Shown: piece by piece, positions 44,525 through 56,557 of the stretch
Position numbering within the stretch: position 1 is the stretch's first letter
How the letters are laid out: the number at the start of each line of letters is the position of its first letter
Assembly (NCBI GenBank): GCA_003117195.1
Contig: BDSI01000072.1
Span: forward strand, 160,546 to 224,545
DNA length: 64,000 nucleotides
Direction: 5' to 3'
Source of the DNA: Eudorina sp. 2006-703-Eu-15
Lineage: Eukaryota > Chlorophyta > Chlorophyceae > Chlamydomonadales > Volvocaceae
The notes under the pieces: model-generated
The model's input: the letters and a program-made list of their open reading frames with translations, nothing else
The model's database searches: none
What the model was told of the DNA's origin: nothing
Program-made: the position numbers and the translations under genes

Positions 44525-45314
44525 CGGAATGTTGGAGGCGTTCCATTGGGCCTCCATCATACTGCAGTGTGTGCTTTGTGCTTCGACCAGCAGGGACCAG
44601 CAGTCCACAACCACGCGGGGTAGCACTGACGCGGAGCAACAGTTACTCGGTGGGACGCCCCCTCTTGACCCCAGCCCGGCCCAATCCGGCTGCTCATAGG
44701 CCTCCTCCCCAGCCCGCCCCAATCCAGCCTCGCATTGCCCTCTTCCCCGACCACGCCCCAACCCGGCTAAGCGGCCTTTCAGGTCATGTCGGGCTGGCAC
44801 GTTAAACCCTGGTAAGCGTGCTTGCGGCGTAGCGGATAGAGCGGGCTTGCCAGCGCGCGTGCAAGCCTGAGGGGATATCAGCGCCGGGTTCAAGGGACAC
44901 ATTCCTGTCCAAACTGGGAGCGTTTGCGTTAATGAACCCATGGGGAATGTGTGGCGCCTTGACCCGATTGTCCCGCGGGTCTGGATCTTTGGAAGCGGAG
45001 GCGATGGTCTGCCCTTGCATCGGATGCGCGATATCCGATACGGACAGCGATAGGTGACCCACGTCCAGGAACTCGTACCAAAGATCCGGAGTAAGGTTGG
45101 ATGCAAGCGGTTTTGCAGCGCCTGAACAGCTACGGTGCAATCCTTGACGGACACGATGACACGTACGGGACAACTCGTCTGTGATTGGTCCACAACAATG
45201 CTTTCATCTATACGTTGTACTCATTATTATAAATAATTATGGCAAACCGACCTATAACCACGGTTTCAACCTTCACGGTTGAGTCCTTGACCACGTAACT
45301 GATGACAGCCAGGG
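44525..45314. other. Intergenic region upstream of the large ORF
   Basis: No gene is recognised. An AT-rich stretch at about 45220-45245 (TTATTATAAATAATTATGG) could serve as a TATA-type promoter for the gene starting at 45315. Confidence 0.45.
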
Positions 45315-48300
45315 ATGTTATCCCACCATTTGCTACAACTTGAGGAGGAAAGAACTCATGGCCGATTATGGTTGCTCAGGAGGCAGATCAGGCGTTTGGA
45401 CGACAAGCTGCAGTTTGAGCGTGCAAAGAATGAAGCGACAGCTGCGCCTAGCAAGGGCTCCAAGGCCAGGGACAGACCCTGTGCTTACGCTGGCTTGAAG
45501 GCAGCATTTCGAATCCGTGCTTTTCTGCAAAAGTCAGGGGCCCCTGAAGACCTTCTGCGTGACTGCGCCACTGTCATTGCCCTCCTTGAAGTGGAACTGT
45601 CTTGCGATTATGCATTGCAAGTTGACCAAGGAAATGCCACGCCCTATTTTGAAGCCGGTCTGGATGAATCATCGCGCCAACCGCCAGCAGCACAGTCCGC
45701 AGGCGACAAGCGCGTTTGCGGATTCGCACCCAACAATCTGGATAACTGGAGCTCTGCTGCTGACGACACAGGCAGCTGCGATGTCACCATGGCCCCCATC
45801 TGCAGTTCCATCTCATGGAGCAGCGACGACTGCCCTGTGCGCACGAAACACGCTTTCCGCACCGCAGGCAGAGGCGGCAGCGGAGACATGCCCCCAAACG
45901 CAGTCCACGCGCTCCAGCCCTTGCAACACATCGCTGGCCGCAGACACAGGAGTAGCGTGAGGGGGCCCTCCCAAAGCAGCTGGGGCTCAGACCCGTCGGC
46001 TCATCACAGTGGCAACAGCGGCGTGCGGTGTGCACCGCAGGAACATGTCTTCCAACGCAACGTGGAAAAACGCGTCCCTGCCACCGAGCACGACGACCGG
46101 CGCGTCCAAGGGCAACAGCCTCCACAGGATCAGGATGAGGAGCGCCCGCAGCTCCGACGGCCGGCGCCCGATCAAAAGTTCCCCAACGGGGACGGCCCGT
46201 TCATTGAAGCGGTCCGCGGTGGAGCCCGTGGTGGGTTTCGTGAAATTCGTGAGGATGGCACGAGGGCTCATGTGGACAGCGCCGGCTCCGCGCAACGACC
46301 TGAGCAGCGCAGTGCGCGCCTGGCACCTGTCAGTTGCGGTCCCGCAGATTGTGCCCCTGCAGCAAGGGAAAAAGCGGCACGGCCGCAGGATGAAAATGAG
46401 CTGCGTCGGGAAGCGGGGAGCAGCGAAAGCAGCGGCGGCGGCGCGGTCGAGAGCGTCGAGCAGGCTGCGTGTAAAGCGCGCAGCGACCACGTGCTTGGCA
46501 GGCAGCGGAGGAAGAGCTCGCCAGGGGCCACGCCGCTGTTGAAGGCCGCCGCGTCCTTTGGCCAGGCTGAGGCCTTAGGCAGATCACCCAGCGACGGCAG
46601 CAACGCCGGCGGGCGCAGCTGCTCGCAACCATCAGCCGGCGCCGCTGCCGCTTCCCCATCTGCATGGTATGCATACGACAACCCCGCCTTCGAGACCGAC
46701 TCTCAGCGCCAAGGCGCCTGCTGGCGGCCCAAAGGGCGGAAGGACGCGACGTCGACCGGGGTGCAGCCGCCGCCTGGGACGGCCTCGCCGGGGCCACATG
46801 AGGCTGAGGGCAGCATTGCGGCCACAATGACAGCCGGTGCAATGGGTTGCGTTGTGACTTGCATCGCGCGTGGCGACGGCAGCACGCAAGCGCCCGTCAG
46901 TTTTCGGCCATTGACCTTCCCTTCCGCAGCCGGCGCCGCCGCACCCCGCAAGCTTCTGAACATCCATGACGGCATCGGGTCTGACGGCTCAGAGTTGCCC
47001 TGCCCGGGGCAATGGCCAGGGCCAGTGCAGCTCCTGCAGCAGGCGGCGGCTGCGGCCGCCGGCCCGGGAGGCCCGCGCGGCCCCTGCGGGCCGCAGTCCC
47101 TCCCCGCCGTCTGGCCGCCCGGCGGTAGCATCGTCCGGGCACCCCGGCCCGGTGCCGCAGGTGGCGAGGGCGACGACATTGATGAGGGCTGGTCGCCGGC
47201 GATTCGGCGGGCGGCGGCAGCGGCCGACGCCGCGGCAGCAGCGGTGTCCTCCGCCGCGCTGGCGCTGGGATGGGCGTATTCGCCTGGCGCACCCCTGCCA
47301 ACGCCCGTCGTGGCATCAGCCTGCAGTGCCCCTGCGCCAGCACCCAAGGGCGCTGGTGTCAACACGACAGCCACCACAACGGCGTTGCGCCTGCAACCGC
47401 CTCCAGACGACACGGCCTGGAGCGTGCTCATGCAGAGCGGCGCTGGGGCCGTGGCCGACGCCGCGCCCCTCGGTGGTGTTGCAGCCGCCCGCACTGCCGT
47501 TCAGTCCCGGAGTTCCCCAGGCCTGGACTGGGCGCAGGTGCTGAGCCAGTTGGGGGCCGCGGGTGTCGGGGCCCCCCTCAATCTGGCTGCCAGTGTCGGG
47601 CTTCTGGCCAACAGCGATGGTGGGTGCTCCCCGACTGCAGCCTGGCAGCAGGGCGTGATGGCCACCGCCAGCAGAGCCAACGGCGCGAGCCAGGGGCCGC
47701 AGGGCGGCGGCTTCGCTGCGCCAGCAGCGGGCCGCGCTGATAGTAACAAGGACTGTGCTGCAACCAACGGTGGCGATGTCCCAGGAGTCGGCGTTGGCTT
47801 GACAAATGCGTCCGCCGGCGGGTGTTTGCACGCACAGCCGGGCAGCGTCCAGATCTCAGGGGAGCAGACGGATGCGAAAAGCTTCATCACGGCTGAAGGT
47901 GGGTTCGTCCAGCTGTGCGAAGTCGTGGGCGGTTCGATGGTGTGCGGCGGTGGTGTCGTGGTTGATTCTGATGAAGGCCGTTTGGGGGCTGGATGGCAAG
48001 CCCGCACGCCGGTTGCGCGGGATGTCTCGTGCACCGATCGAGCGCCTCTGCGTTCGCGTGCTTGTTGTCCCTCTAGGCTATGATGCTCTCCTGCCCCCTT
48101 CCGACACATGCACCACATGTGCCCCATCCGCGTCATGTTCTTGAACTTGTGTTGCACCTGTGTTGACAACTGCCGCGGCTATGTTGCGCCCAGGGACTCG
48201 TGGGCAGCGCTTCGGGGGCTTCACCGCCCGGGCGGTGGGGTCGCCGCCGGACTACGGCCCGGCGCCTAGCGCATCTGATGGCGCCGCCGCCGCCGCCTCT

Positions 48301-51300
48301 GACTGTGACGGCATCGGGTGCACCACCGTGGCGCATGCATGCACGCGGCCACACGGTGTGTGTCCAAGGGTCGCAGCCAGCAGGAGTGATGGCAGCGGAA
48401 GCCGCCAGCTCTGCGGAAGCAACGGCAGCAGCAACCAGCTCTACGATGACGCCCGGCACACTGGGCGCCACGGCGGCCCGGAGCTGTCACGATGCTTCCA
48501 TGCGGACGTCCCTATGAGCCACGCGCCCACCGGGCTTGGATATGTTGGGGGGCCCGACGCGGCCGCGGATGTGGCAGGCTTGATCGCAGCGGCGGCGCGG
48601 ATGGGGGAGCCGGTGGAGGAGTCCAAGGAAATAAGATCTGCGGGCACCTCCAGCATGGTCAGCGATGATGCTGTTGTCGTGACCAGAGGCAACGGCCCTG
48701 TCACTGCCGTCCCCAGCTGGGCGTCCTCTGACTGGTCTCAGGACGAGGGCACCAGCCAGCCTCCATTCGCCTGCTCACAGCCTGTGCCGCCGCTGTTGCG
48801 CCTACAGCAGCAGCAGCAGGAGGTGTTGCCGCCTGTCCCGCTGCCGGCATCCTGCGCTGTGCACAGCCACCAGCAGGCTCATTTGCAGCGGCAGCAGCCT
48901 GTACAGGGGCGGCAACAGGTTCGCGGCTGCAGCAGGTCTCTGGGTGGCAGGATGGATGACACGGCGCGCTCCGAGGACGGCCCGTTCATCAGCGGCAGCT
49001 GCGGCGGCGGCGGCTGCAGGGATGCGGAGCGGCGGTCCAGCACCAGCCCGCCGCGCCTGCACCCGACCGGCAGCTCGCGAATCCCTGCGCCCCCCGGGTT
49101 GCACTCTTCACACCACGCTCACCACCCACCGCTGCACCACGCAACAGCACAGCCCAAGGCGCAGCTGTCGATGCAGCCGCAGTCGCAGGCACCTCAGATG
49201 CAGGACGCGCGCCTCACGGCACGAAGCAGCCGCCGTGGCGCCGCTGGCGCCAGCGGCGCACCCTTGAGCCGCAGTGAGCCAGGGGACTGCACCCCTAGCG
49301 CCGCGGGCGGCATCAGGGGCGGCGGCGCTCCCGGCAGGATTGCTCGACCTGGACCTCCCCGGGGAAGCTCTCGCTCGGCGGGAGGCATTTCGGCGCTGGC
49401 AGGTCAATCGGCACACATCCAGGGGCCGCCGATTACGGAAGCGCCTGGGGCAACAGGGGACGGCAAGGACGTAAGCCGCCGGCGCGAAGGTGAGGAGGTT
49501 TGCGCGTCCACAGGAGCAACGGCAGCAGCAACAGCAGGAGCAGCGTCGCCCCTCAGCGCTGGCAGGGCGACGGTGGTCAGGGTGACCCCGCGGCGGACCT
49601 CAGTGCTGCGGCAGCGGCATGCGCAGCAGCGCAAGGCCCGGGTGTCACCGCGGCCGGGAGTGCAGCGGAACAGGGCGGATCCGGATGCGACGGCCTCAGC
49701 AGCACCGCCGACAGCCGCAGCCGCGCCGGGAGGTGCGGGAGCCCCGCCCGGTGCCGCTGCGGTGGGTGACAGCGCAGCTGTCGGCGCAGCCGGCATTGCA
49801 CAGCACCCGCCTGCCTCCACCGGCGACCTGGTGCCAAATCGGCACAGCTGCAGACGTCCCGCGGCCGCCGCTTGTAATGGACCGGCGGGCTCTCCAACTC
49901 GCGACCTGAATTGCAGCGCGGCCGGGATCGGTGATCACAACAGCGATGGCGCAGGGACACAGTCAGCAGAGCTGGCTCTGGCTGCCACAGGCACGCCCGG
50001 GGAATCAGCCCCTTGCCGGGCTGCTGCTGCCTTGCACCCCCAGTCGCGGACGTCCCTAGTCGCAGCCTCGCCGTGGGAACACGCGCATTTGATGGCGGCG
50101 GCGGCTTTGGGCGCCGCTCCGGCGACCGCCGCCGCCGTTGCTGCAGCCGCCGCAAGATTCCTCGCCGTCAGCGAGCTGGGGCGGACGAGCAGCGCCGGCA
50201 GCGCCGCCTCCAGCCGCAGCGTCACCGCCGCCGCCGCCGGCCCCGCCACCGGCGCAGCGGCGGGTCTCCCCGGCGGTCCTCTGACGCGGCTGCCATCCTT
50301 GGCATTGCTGACGGACCTCTGGACCCCCCGGGGCGACGGCATCACAGGGAGTCCGGGGAGCAGCGAGGAGAGCTTCCTCGCCCTAGGCCGCCTGATCGGG
50401 AACGGCAGCCTGCCGGGCAGCGTGTCCAACTATCTGGCAGGCTCCCTGGCAAGCGCCGGCCTCACGGGAGAAAGCGGGCGCCTCGACAGCGGCAGCGGCA
50501 CGGGTTCCGCGGCGCCCTCAGCCCGGGACGGAGACAGGGACAGGCTGCTGCTGCCGCTGCAAGCCCAACAGCCGGAGCCGCCGCCGCCGCTGGGGCCGTC
50601 TTGGAGCCTGTCCTCTGTGGGCTGGGCCAAGCTGCAGAAGGACGCGCACCAGGCCGCCAGCAGCTTGCTCGCCCGGGTCGGCAGCGGCGGCTCCCGCCAT
50701 CTACAGCAACGTGGCCCCGGCGGAGGCGCCGGCGTCGCGGCTGGCACCGTGCCGACGAGAGGTCTCAGTGGCGGCAGTCGGCGGCCGAGCAGCAGCAGCC
50801 TGGGCGATTCGCTGTTGTCGCCGGCCGCAGGCGCCGAGCGTGGGTGCGGCCAGGGCCCGCCGCCCTGGCTCCGTGGGAGTTGGGCTTTCGACACACCGGC
50901 TTCCGCGCGCAGCGGCGTGGAACAATCGGCTGCGGCTGAGGCGAGGCCGATGGCCGGCGCAGGCGATGGTGCAGCTGCCGGACTTCCCGTCGAGCCGGAC
51001 AACGCTGGTTTTGGTTGGGTTGGTGACGCGGCGCGTGTATCAGCGCAACCCCGTTACGCGCTGATGCAGCCGCCAGTAACGAGTCCCTGGATCGCGGCGC
51101 CTGTCCCCGACGGGTATCTGGTCGCCGGCCTCGCTGCTGAGGCCGCCTTCGCTGCCGGTCCGGCCGCCTTCATCACGGACCCGGCGCGTAGCTCCACCGG
51201 GAGCGAGGCGTCCACGGCAGGGCTCTCGCAGCCGCAGCCGTCACCGCTGCGGCAGGCGCTCCAGTCGCCGCCATCGCAGCAGCATCGCCATCCGGCGCCA

Positions 51301-52632
51301 GACGGCGACCTATCAGCTGCCGCCAGTGACGACGACCTGGACCGCGGCAGCGACGGTGACGGTGGCAGTGGCGATGGCGGTGGCAATAGCGGCACCAGCA
51401 GCACTGATGATAGCGGCCGGCTGAACCCCGCCCGCCACCCGGCTGTCACGCCGGCCGCCAGCCGGCTTCTACATCTGCTGGACGAGGACAGCCCCGGATC
51501 CGACATTTCGGTGTTTGGACGTAGCCCACCGGGCAGCGCAGTCGGCAGCGAGGCCTCCTTCGCGCGGCACGTGGTCACCGGTGCGTGCGCGCACCCAGCC
51601 AGCCACTGGGATTCCGACGGCTTCGGTCACTTCGGCGCCTCCGATGGCGACGACGTGCTTCACAGCCAGCGCTCCGCGTACCTGGCGAGCCCCTCGCTCG
51701 GCTTCTCGCCCTTCGCGACGCCGCGGACGCCGCGCAGTGACGGCGACCCGCCTGGGTCGGCCGGTGGTGGGATGGAGGCCGGCATCGGATGGTTTGTCCA
51801 GGAGGCCGACTGGCGCAACGCTGCCGACGCCCTGGGGTCGACGCCGTACACCGCGATGTACCAATTCAAGGGTCCGGGGGCGGCGGCGGCGGCTGTCACA
51901 AGGTCTGGGAGCAGCAGGGTCTCGACGTCGGGGTCTCGCAGGCGACGGCGGCGGGCCAGTGACGGCGCGGCGGCGGCGGCGGGGTCATCTGGCGGCCGCA
52001 CAGCAGCACCCAGGAGCAATCTGACGGACCAACAGCAGGCCACCACCTGGCGCGGATCACCTGCAGCAGCGTTGGCGGGGCCGGTGCCATCGCCGCAACC
52101 GCATCGCAGCTGGTTCGGTAGACTGGGAGCGGCGCTGGTGTCCGCTTCATCGCTTCCCGTGCGGCCGTCCCCCTCGCCGTCACTGAGCCCAGGCGCCAGC
52201 CGAAGCCCCAGTCCGCTGCACGCCGCCGCGGCGTCGGCGCTGAGGGGCCTGGCGGCGTGCACTGCTGCGGTGAGACGCAGCCGCCGCGCGGCCGACCTTG
52301 GCGAGGCGATGGCGCTGATGAGCGCGGGGCAGGCAGGCCAGGGTATGGGCATGCCCTCGCCCCCCTTCGGCGCGGCCGTTCTGGACGCAGCTTGGGACAA
52401 CGGCAGCCCCGCCAGCGACGACGAGGCCCTCGCAGGCGGCGCTTCCGCCGATTCACAAACGGCGACGCACACTTGGCGGACCCTCGACGGATGCGGCGAC
52501 GACGGCCGAGGTGACGACGACCAATTGGAGCTGCGGTACGAGGCAGGAAGTGGTGCGGGCAGGAACAGGCCCGGACCTGGACCGGGCAAGCGGGGTCGCC
52601 GTTTGGGTCCCCGAGACCCAATGGTCCAATGA
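45315..52632 (+). CDS. Very large low-complexity protein, probably two exons
   Basis: Two long open frames, 45315-48083 and 48160-52632, are best joined by an intron 47899-48193: donor AAG/GTGGGT, acceptor GCGCCCAG, phase 1 on both sides. The joined product has 2,340 residues. The first ~100 are helical and charged (LLQLEEERTHGRLWLLRRQI, RRLDDKLQFERAKNEA, AFRIRAFLQKSGAPEDLLRD). The rest is rich in Ala, Gly, Ser, Pro and Gln, with no domain I recognise. Short recurring blocks of interest are DEDSPGSDISVFGRSPPGS, GWFVQEADWRNAADALGSTP and RRSRRAADLGEAMALMSAGQ near the C-terminus, which look less disordered and may be conserved. Frame openness over 4.4 kb in GC-rich DNA, with third-position bias, supports coding. 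If the intron is wrong, these are two separate ORFs. Confidence 0.6.
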
Positions 52633-53060
52633 GAGCAGGGTTTGTTCGATGGTGGCTGTTGTACGGGTTCGGGACTGTCTCTGACACAGGTGTACGCTGT
52701 GAACGTGATATTATGGTGCTGCCGGTGAGGAATTTTGTGTATCGCGCACTCGATAGGTTATGGAAGTGGGGTCGGGGTTGGAAGTCGGTCAACCCCACAC
52801 TATCAAACTGGAGGTGTTGACAGGCGGTGATATATCTCAACGGCCGACAGGCAGTGTCGTGGACGCTTCCTCGGTGACGATGTCGGGATGAGCATTGCGT
52901 ATACAAGGACATGACTCATTGTTTCTTAAGCTGGATACGGGCTGCCTGCATGCCCGCTTGATCTCCTGCCGTGCGTGTCGTATATGTTAGGGCTGTTTTG
53001 AAGAGCGCGCGCATCGTATGAGGGTAAAATGCGCAGAACAGGGTGGTACCATGGATAGTA
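52633..53060. other. Boundary between GC-rich host gene and lower-GC region
   Basis: No gene is recognised. Base composition falls from strongly GC-rich coding sequence to near-balanced across this stretch, and the next kilobase is AT-richer than anything in the host genes. Confidence 0.5.
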
Positions 53061-53687
53061 TCAATTTAACATATTATCCTGAAGTGTACCCGATAGGAGC
53101 AGTGAGCGTTTATACAGAATACCAATGGTATCATGAATAGTTTGAGTCAATATGCCATTGAACAAGCGCTTGTCCAGCTCGCGTATATCCAGCTCTTTCT
53201 TGAGCCGTGCATGAAGACATGCGAGTGCATTCGTACCCATCAAGTGCGCGTACTGCCAAAGCAGCGTCTTCGGCTGCAACCAAGGCGCTATAATGCAGTC
53301 AATGGGAGCCATCAATGTATCATATTCCACCACATCATATGCGCACGGACGTACGGACATCCATGCATACACATCATTTGCCAATTTGTCATGAACTGCG
53401 ACACTTACATTGAATACATTCTTTACTGTGACACATGCGTTATATGGAAGGAAATCACACGTCGAACTCATATCTTGATCACCAGAAATAGTGGTCAACG
53501 AACTGTACGTAAGCCGCGTATGTAGGCATTCAAACATAGCATTCACCCATGCGCTCTTTACGCGTGTCTGAGCATCTCGCGCATATTCTGGCGATTCCAT
53601 GTGCGTGTTAGTGATACCAAACGCAACGCAGTATGTGGATGTTGTAACGACGTGAGGCCTACTTGGCCGCTCGTCCAAACTTCGCAC
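53061..53687 (-). CDS. Unrecognised ORF next to the viral-type polymerase
   Basis: This is a 208-codon intact ORF on the same strand as the DNA polymerase remnant and 360 bp downstream of it. I see no known domain. Parts look folded rather than low-complexity (CVTVKNVFNVSVAVHDKLAN, KTLLWQYAHLMGTNALACLH, LHARLKKELDIRELDKRL). Composition is much less GC-rich than the host genes. Its strand, composition and position suggest it belongs to the same viral insertion, but that is inference. Confidence 0.45.
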   Translation of the reverse strand: MRSLDERPSRPHVVTTSTYCVAFGITNTHMESPEYARDAQTRVKSAWVNAMFECLHTRLTYSSLTTISGDQDMSSTCDFLPYNACVTVKNVFNVSVAVHDKLANDVYAWMSVRPCAYDVVEYDTLMAPIDCIIAPWLQPKTLLWQYAHLMGTNALACLHARLKKELDIRELDKRLFNGILTQTIHDTIGILYKRSLLLSGTLQDNMLN

Positions 53688-54045
53688 GTGCCGTATGGCG
53701 CTTGCATTTTGAATCGGTTAAATACCGATGTTTCAACCTAAACGGTATTATTCAATACCACCAATCTGTGGACTACTAACTTACTTGTTCGTTGGATAAC
53801 GACTGAGGACCCTATAGGGCCCGAGCTTTGTTACAGATGTGGTCTCACGTGATCTATATATATCTTTACAGTATATATTCTTATTATCAGCCCCCCCCTT
53901 CCATCCACATCCTGCCAGCTGTCGGGGAGAATCAGAATCTCCAAATGTTGGTGTATACTAGTGACCATGCTGATTGTAGTCTCAGCGTTCTGAAGTGAAA
54001 TTTATTTCGCTCAACATGCTGGACCGCCCTGTGCACCACCGGTCA
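53688..54045. other. AT-rich spacer between viral-type ORFs
   Basis: No gene is recognised. It contains AT-rich tracts (about 53850-53890, TATATATATC-like) and a C-run near 53891. Confidence 0.5.
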
Positions 54046-56175
54046 TCAGGCATCTTGAAACGCGGTCTGGGCTACACATGGGGCTTGGCTTTGGGCCTGA
54101 GTTTGTAGGCTTTGAGGCTTTGCAGGGGCCTTGGCAAAGTAAAAATTAATAGGTCGTGTGCGATTGAGCGCATTGTCAATGCGCGTCAGCACGGGATCAA
54201 ACAGCAGCTTCTTGACATCCTCCTCCTTTGCCTTGGTCAGGCGCTCACTGGCCTTGTGAGCGTCCCCGCCGCTCTCCTGCAAATACTTTTTGTACAGCTG
54301 CGCGTAATAGTTTCGCGGCTTGTTGAAGCCCGGCAGGCGCTCCACAACGGTCGAGTAGAGATGCAACACGGGCCGCATGACTTGATTTGTAATGTAATGC
54401 TGCATGTCTGGCTTGAGGCCGTGCTCGCGCACATAGTCGACGTGCTCAATACGCTCCCCCTGCAGCGCCGTCTTGCGCTGCGCGCCTTGGGCGCCCAAGG
54501 CGCCCTGCACAACGTACACGTACGGGATACGGTCGCTGGCCTGGGGTTTGTTGCCGGGATCCCGCTGCGCCATCCGGTCCGCCAGCACCTTGTGCGCGAT
54601 GCGCTCCGGATCCTTGTAGTTGGCGCGCAGCGCCTTTGTCACGACCAGGTCCTGAAGTGGCGTCCGGCGCTGCTCCAGCTCGCGCAGACAGTCGTCCAGG
54701 AAACGAATGGACGCATCGATATCGTGCTGGTTGAGCAGCACATCGATGATGCCGCCATACACGCGCTTGACGATGGGCGCATAGTCGCACCGATTCAGCA
54801 CGATGCCCATTGTCTTGAGCTTGAACTTTTTGTCATCGCGCTCGTACAAATTTCCCACATAGCGCTTCTCGGCCAGCAGGATGAATGGCCAAAACGTCTT
54901 TTCGTACGCGAGGCTATGCAGCGACTTGAGGCACTTGGCGTACTCTTGCTGCGCCTCGACAGCGAGCTGGATGGCCGGCATGACCGCGGCCTTGCCCTTT
55001 GGCGGCCCTCGTGGCTCTTGTGACCCCTGGGACCCGTCTGGGCCCATCTGGGCCTCAGAGGCAGCCGACAGCGGAAAGACGCAGAATATAGAGTCCGTGT
55101 CGCCATACACCTTGGCACTGTACATTTCCTCCATAAACTGCTTGGCCTGCAGGATCATGTGACGCCCCGTCGCCGTCGTACAGGCGGCGATGTCTTTCAT
55201 GTAGATGGGGCTGGTGCGCGCGCCGCAATGGCCGTACAGCGAGTTTGCAGTCACCTTGTACGCGAGTTGCAGGCCGTCCAGAATGGCGCGCTGGAACGGA
55301 TCCGTCGTCGCCTGTACGAGGCGATGCGTCTCGCGGCGTGCCATGAGCAACTTTTCAAGGATGCGCGGCAGCAAGCCTCTGCTGCATTGGACCTTTGATT
55401 CAGGCCCAGTATCCTGTGACTGTGTAACATGTGGCTGCGCAAAGCGACATGTTTTTATCGAGCCCGACGCCTCGTAGTTCACGTCCGAGTACGCAACACC
55501 CGGCAGGTTGTCGTACGCCTTGTCGAGGACGATTGTGTCGGGGCTCAGATTCTCAGCGATCATACACGACGGGTACAGGGACGCTTAGCCAAAGACGGTC
55601 ACTGGCTCGTCAGTGTAGATGCCGACGTGCAGGTCCAGCACGATGGCGCCCTCGTAGGACTCTTCAGTGTCCTGCTGCTGCTGCTGCAGCTGCACTACGG
55701 GCACCATAAAGCCATCGTCATTCGCTTGCTTGAGCACCAGGCTAAAGATCTTGATGCCCTGCCCGCGCATGAAAATAAAGGACAGGGGCACCAGACACAC
55801 GTTGGCAATGCCAATATTGTTTGCCAGGGTCTGCAACTTGATAATCAGCCGGTTGCACAGCTCGCAGTCCTGCACGCAGTACCGCGCTGTCGTCGCCATG
55901 TACTGCGACGACAGCGCGGTCCGCGTCGCTGCCACGATGCAGCCGAAAAATGTCCGCAGGACTCACGTCGTGTTTCTGGCTGCCCAGAAAGTGGCCGGCC
56001 ACGCTGTTGAGGCTGTAAGGATCGAGCCGGTGGTCGCGCATCACCACCTTCATCATGTCCAGGATCGCGCGTCCCTCCATGTCCACATACCGCAAGAAAT
56101 GGTCCCCCAGTGCCGAACTGCTCAAGCGCTTCCAATCGTGCTCCGAAGCACCGGATGCGCTTACAATCCGCAAAA
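54046..56175 (-). pseudogene. Family-B DNA polymerase of giant-virus type, polymerase half
   Basis: This is the palm-to-C-terminus half of a replicative family-B DNA polymerase plus the end of its exonuclease domain. Seen in order on the minus strand: SLNSVAGHFLGSQKHDV, Exo III YCVQDCEL (about 55860), YEGAIVLDLHVGIYTDEP, motif A region LYPS followed by MIAENLSPDTIVLDKAY, motif B VTANSLYGHCGA, motif C YGDTDSIF, and the thumb (DYAPIVKRVYGG). NLSPDT after LYPS is typical of nucleocytoplasmic large DNA viruses rather than host polymerase delta. It is broken: the motif A Asp codon region reads GGC TAA (near 55585), giving Gly then stop, and an inverted-repeat insertion near 55881-55920 shifts the frame. 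The N-terminal half is 6 kb away at 62390-63422. Confidence 0.8.
55881..55920. repeat. 16-bp perfect hairpin inside the polymerase remnant
   Basis: The arms 55881-55896 and 55905-55920 are exact reverse complements with an 8-nt loop. It falls where the protein should read straight from the DADRA region into RYCVQDC. About 20 bp of the hairpin is extra and shifts the frame. Confidence 0.85.
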
Positions 56176-56557
56176 CCCCTGGGCCGCACTTCCCCTGTGA
56201 CCTGCCCTGAAACGTCTGCCTCGCTGTTGTCCGCCTGTCTAGCCCGCTCGAAGCGGAGGGCAGTCCCTCACCACTGTAACGCTCCCCAAACGTTCTGTAC
56301 GTTTATACCCTTGCGAAACACCTCGTATGGCCGGGAGAGGCGACATGCGGGATGGGGGATCTACGGCCCCCGGGCCTGAGATACGGTACGCAACGCGTGG
56401 CCGGCCTGTGCTCTCCCGTCAAGCCTGCCACCCCTCAATGGCCCGGCGCCCTTCCTAGTTTTCCGGGGCCCTCCGCGCTGCCAAGCGCGGGCTCCGGCAC
56501 TCCCCATCCCATGTCCCGGCGCTGGGTCATTGCCTGCCTGGTCATCACGTCTCCTCA

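Noticed and set aside
45987..52589. Several antisense ORFs of 100-340 codons
   Set aside because: They are shadows of the GC-rich sense frame, with no motifs and no splice or start support.
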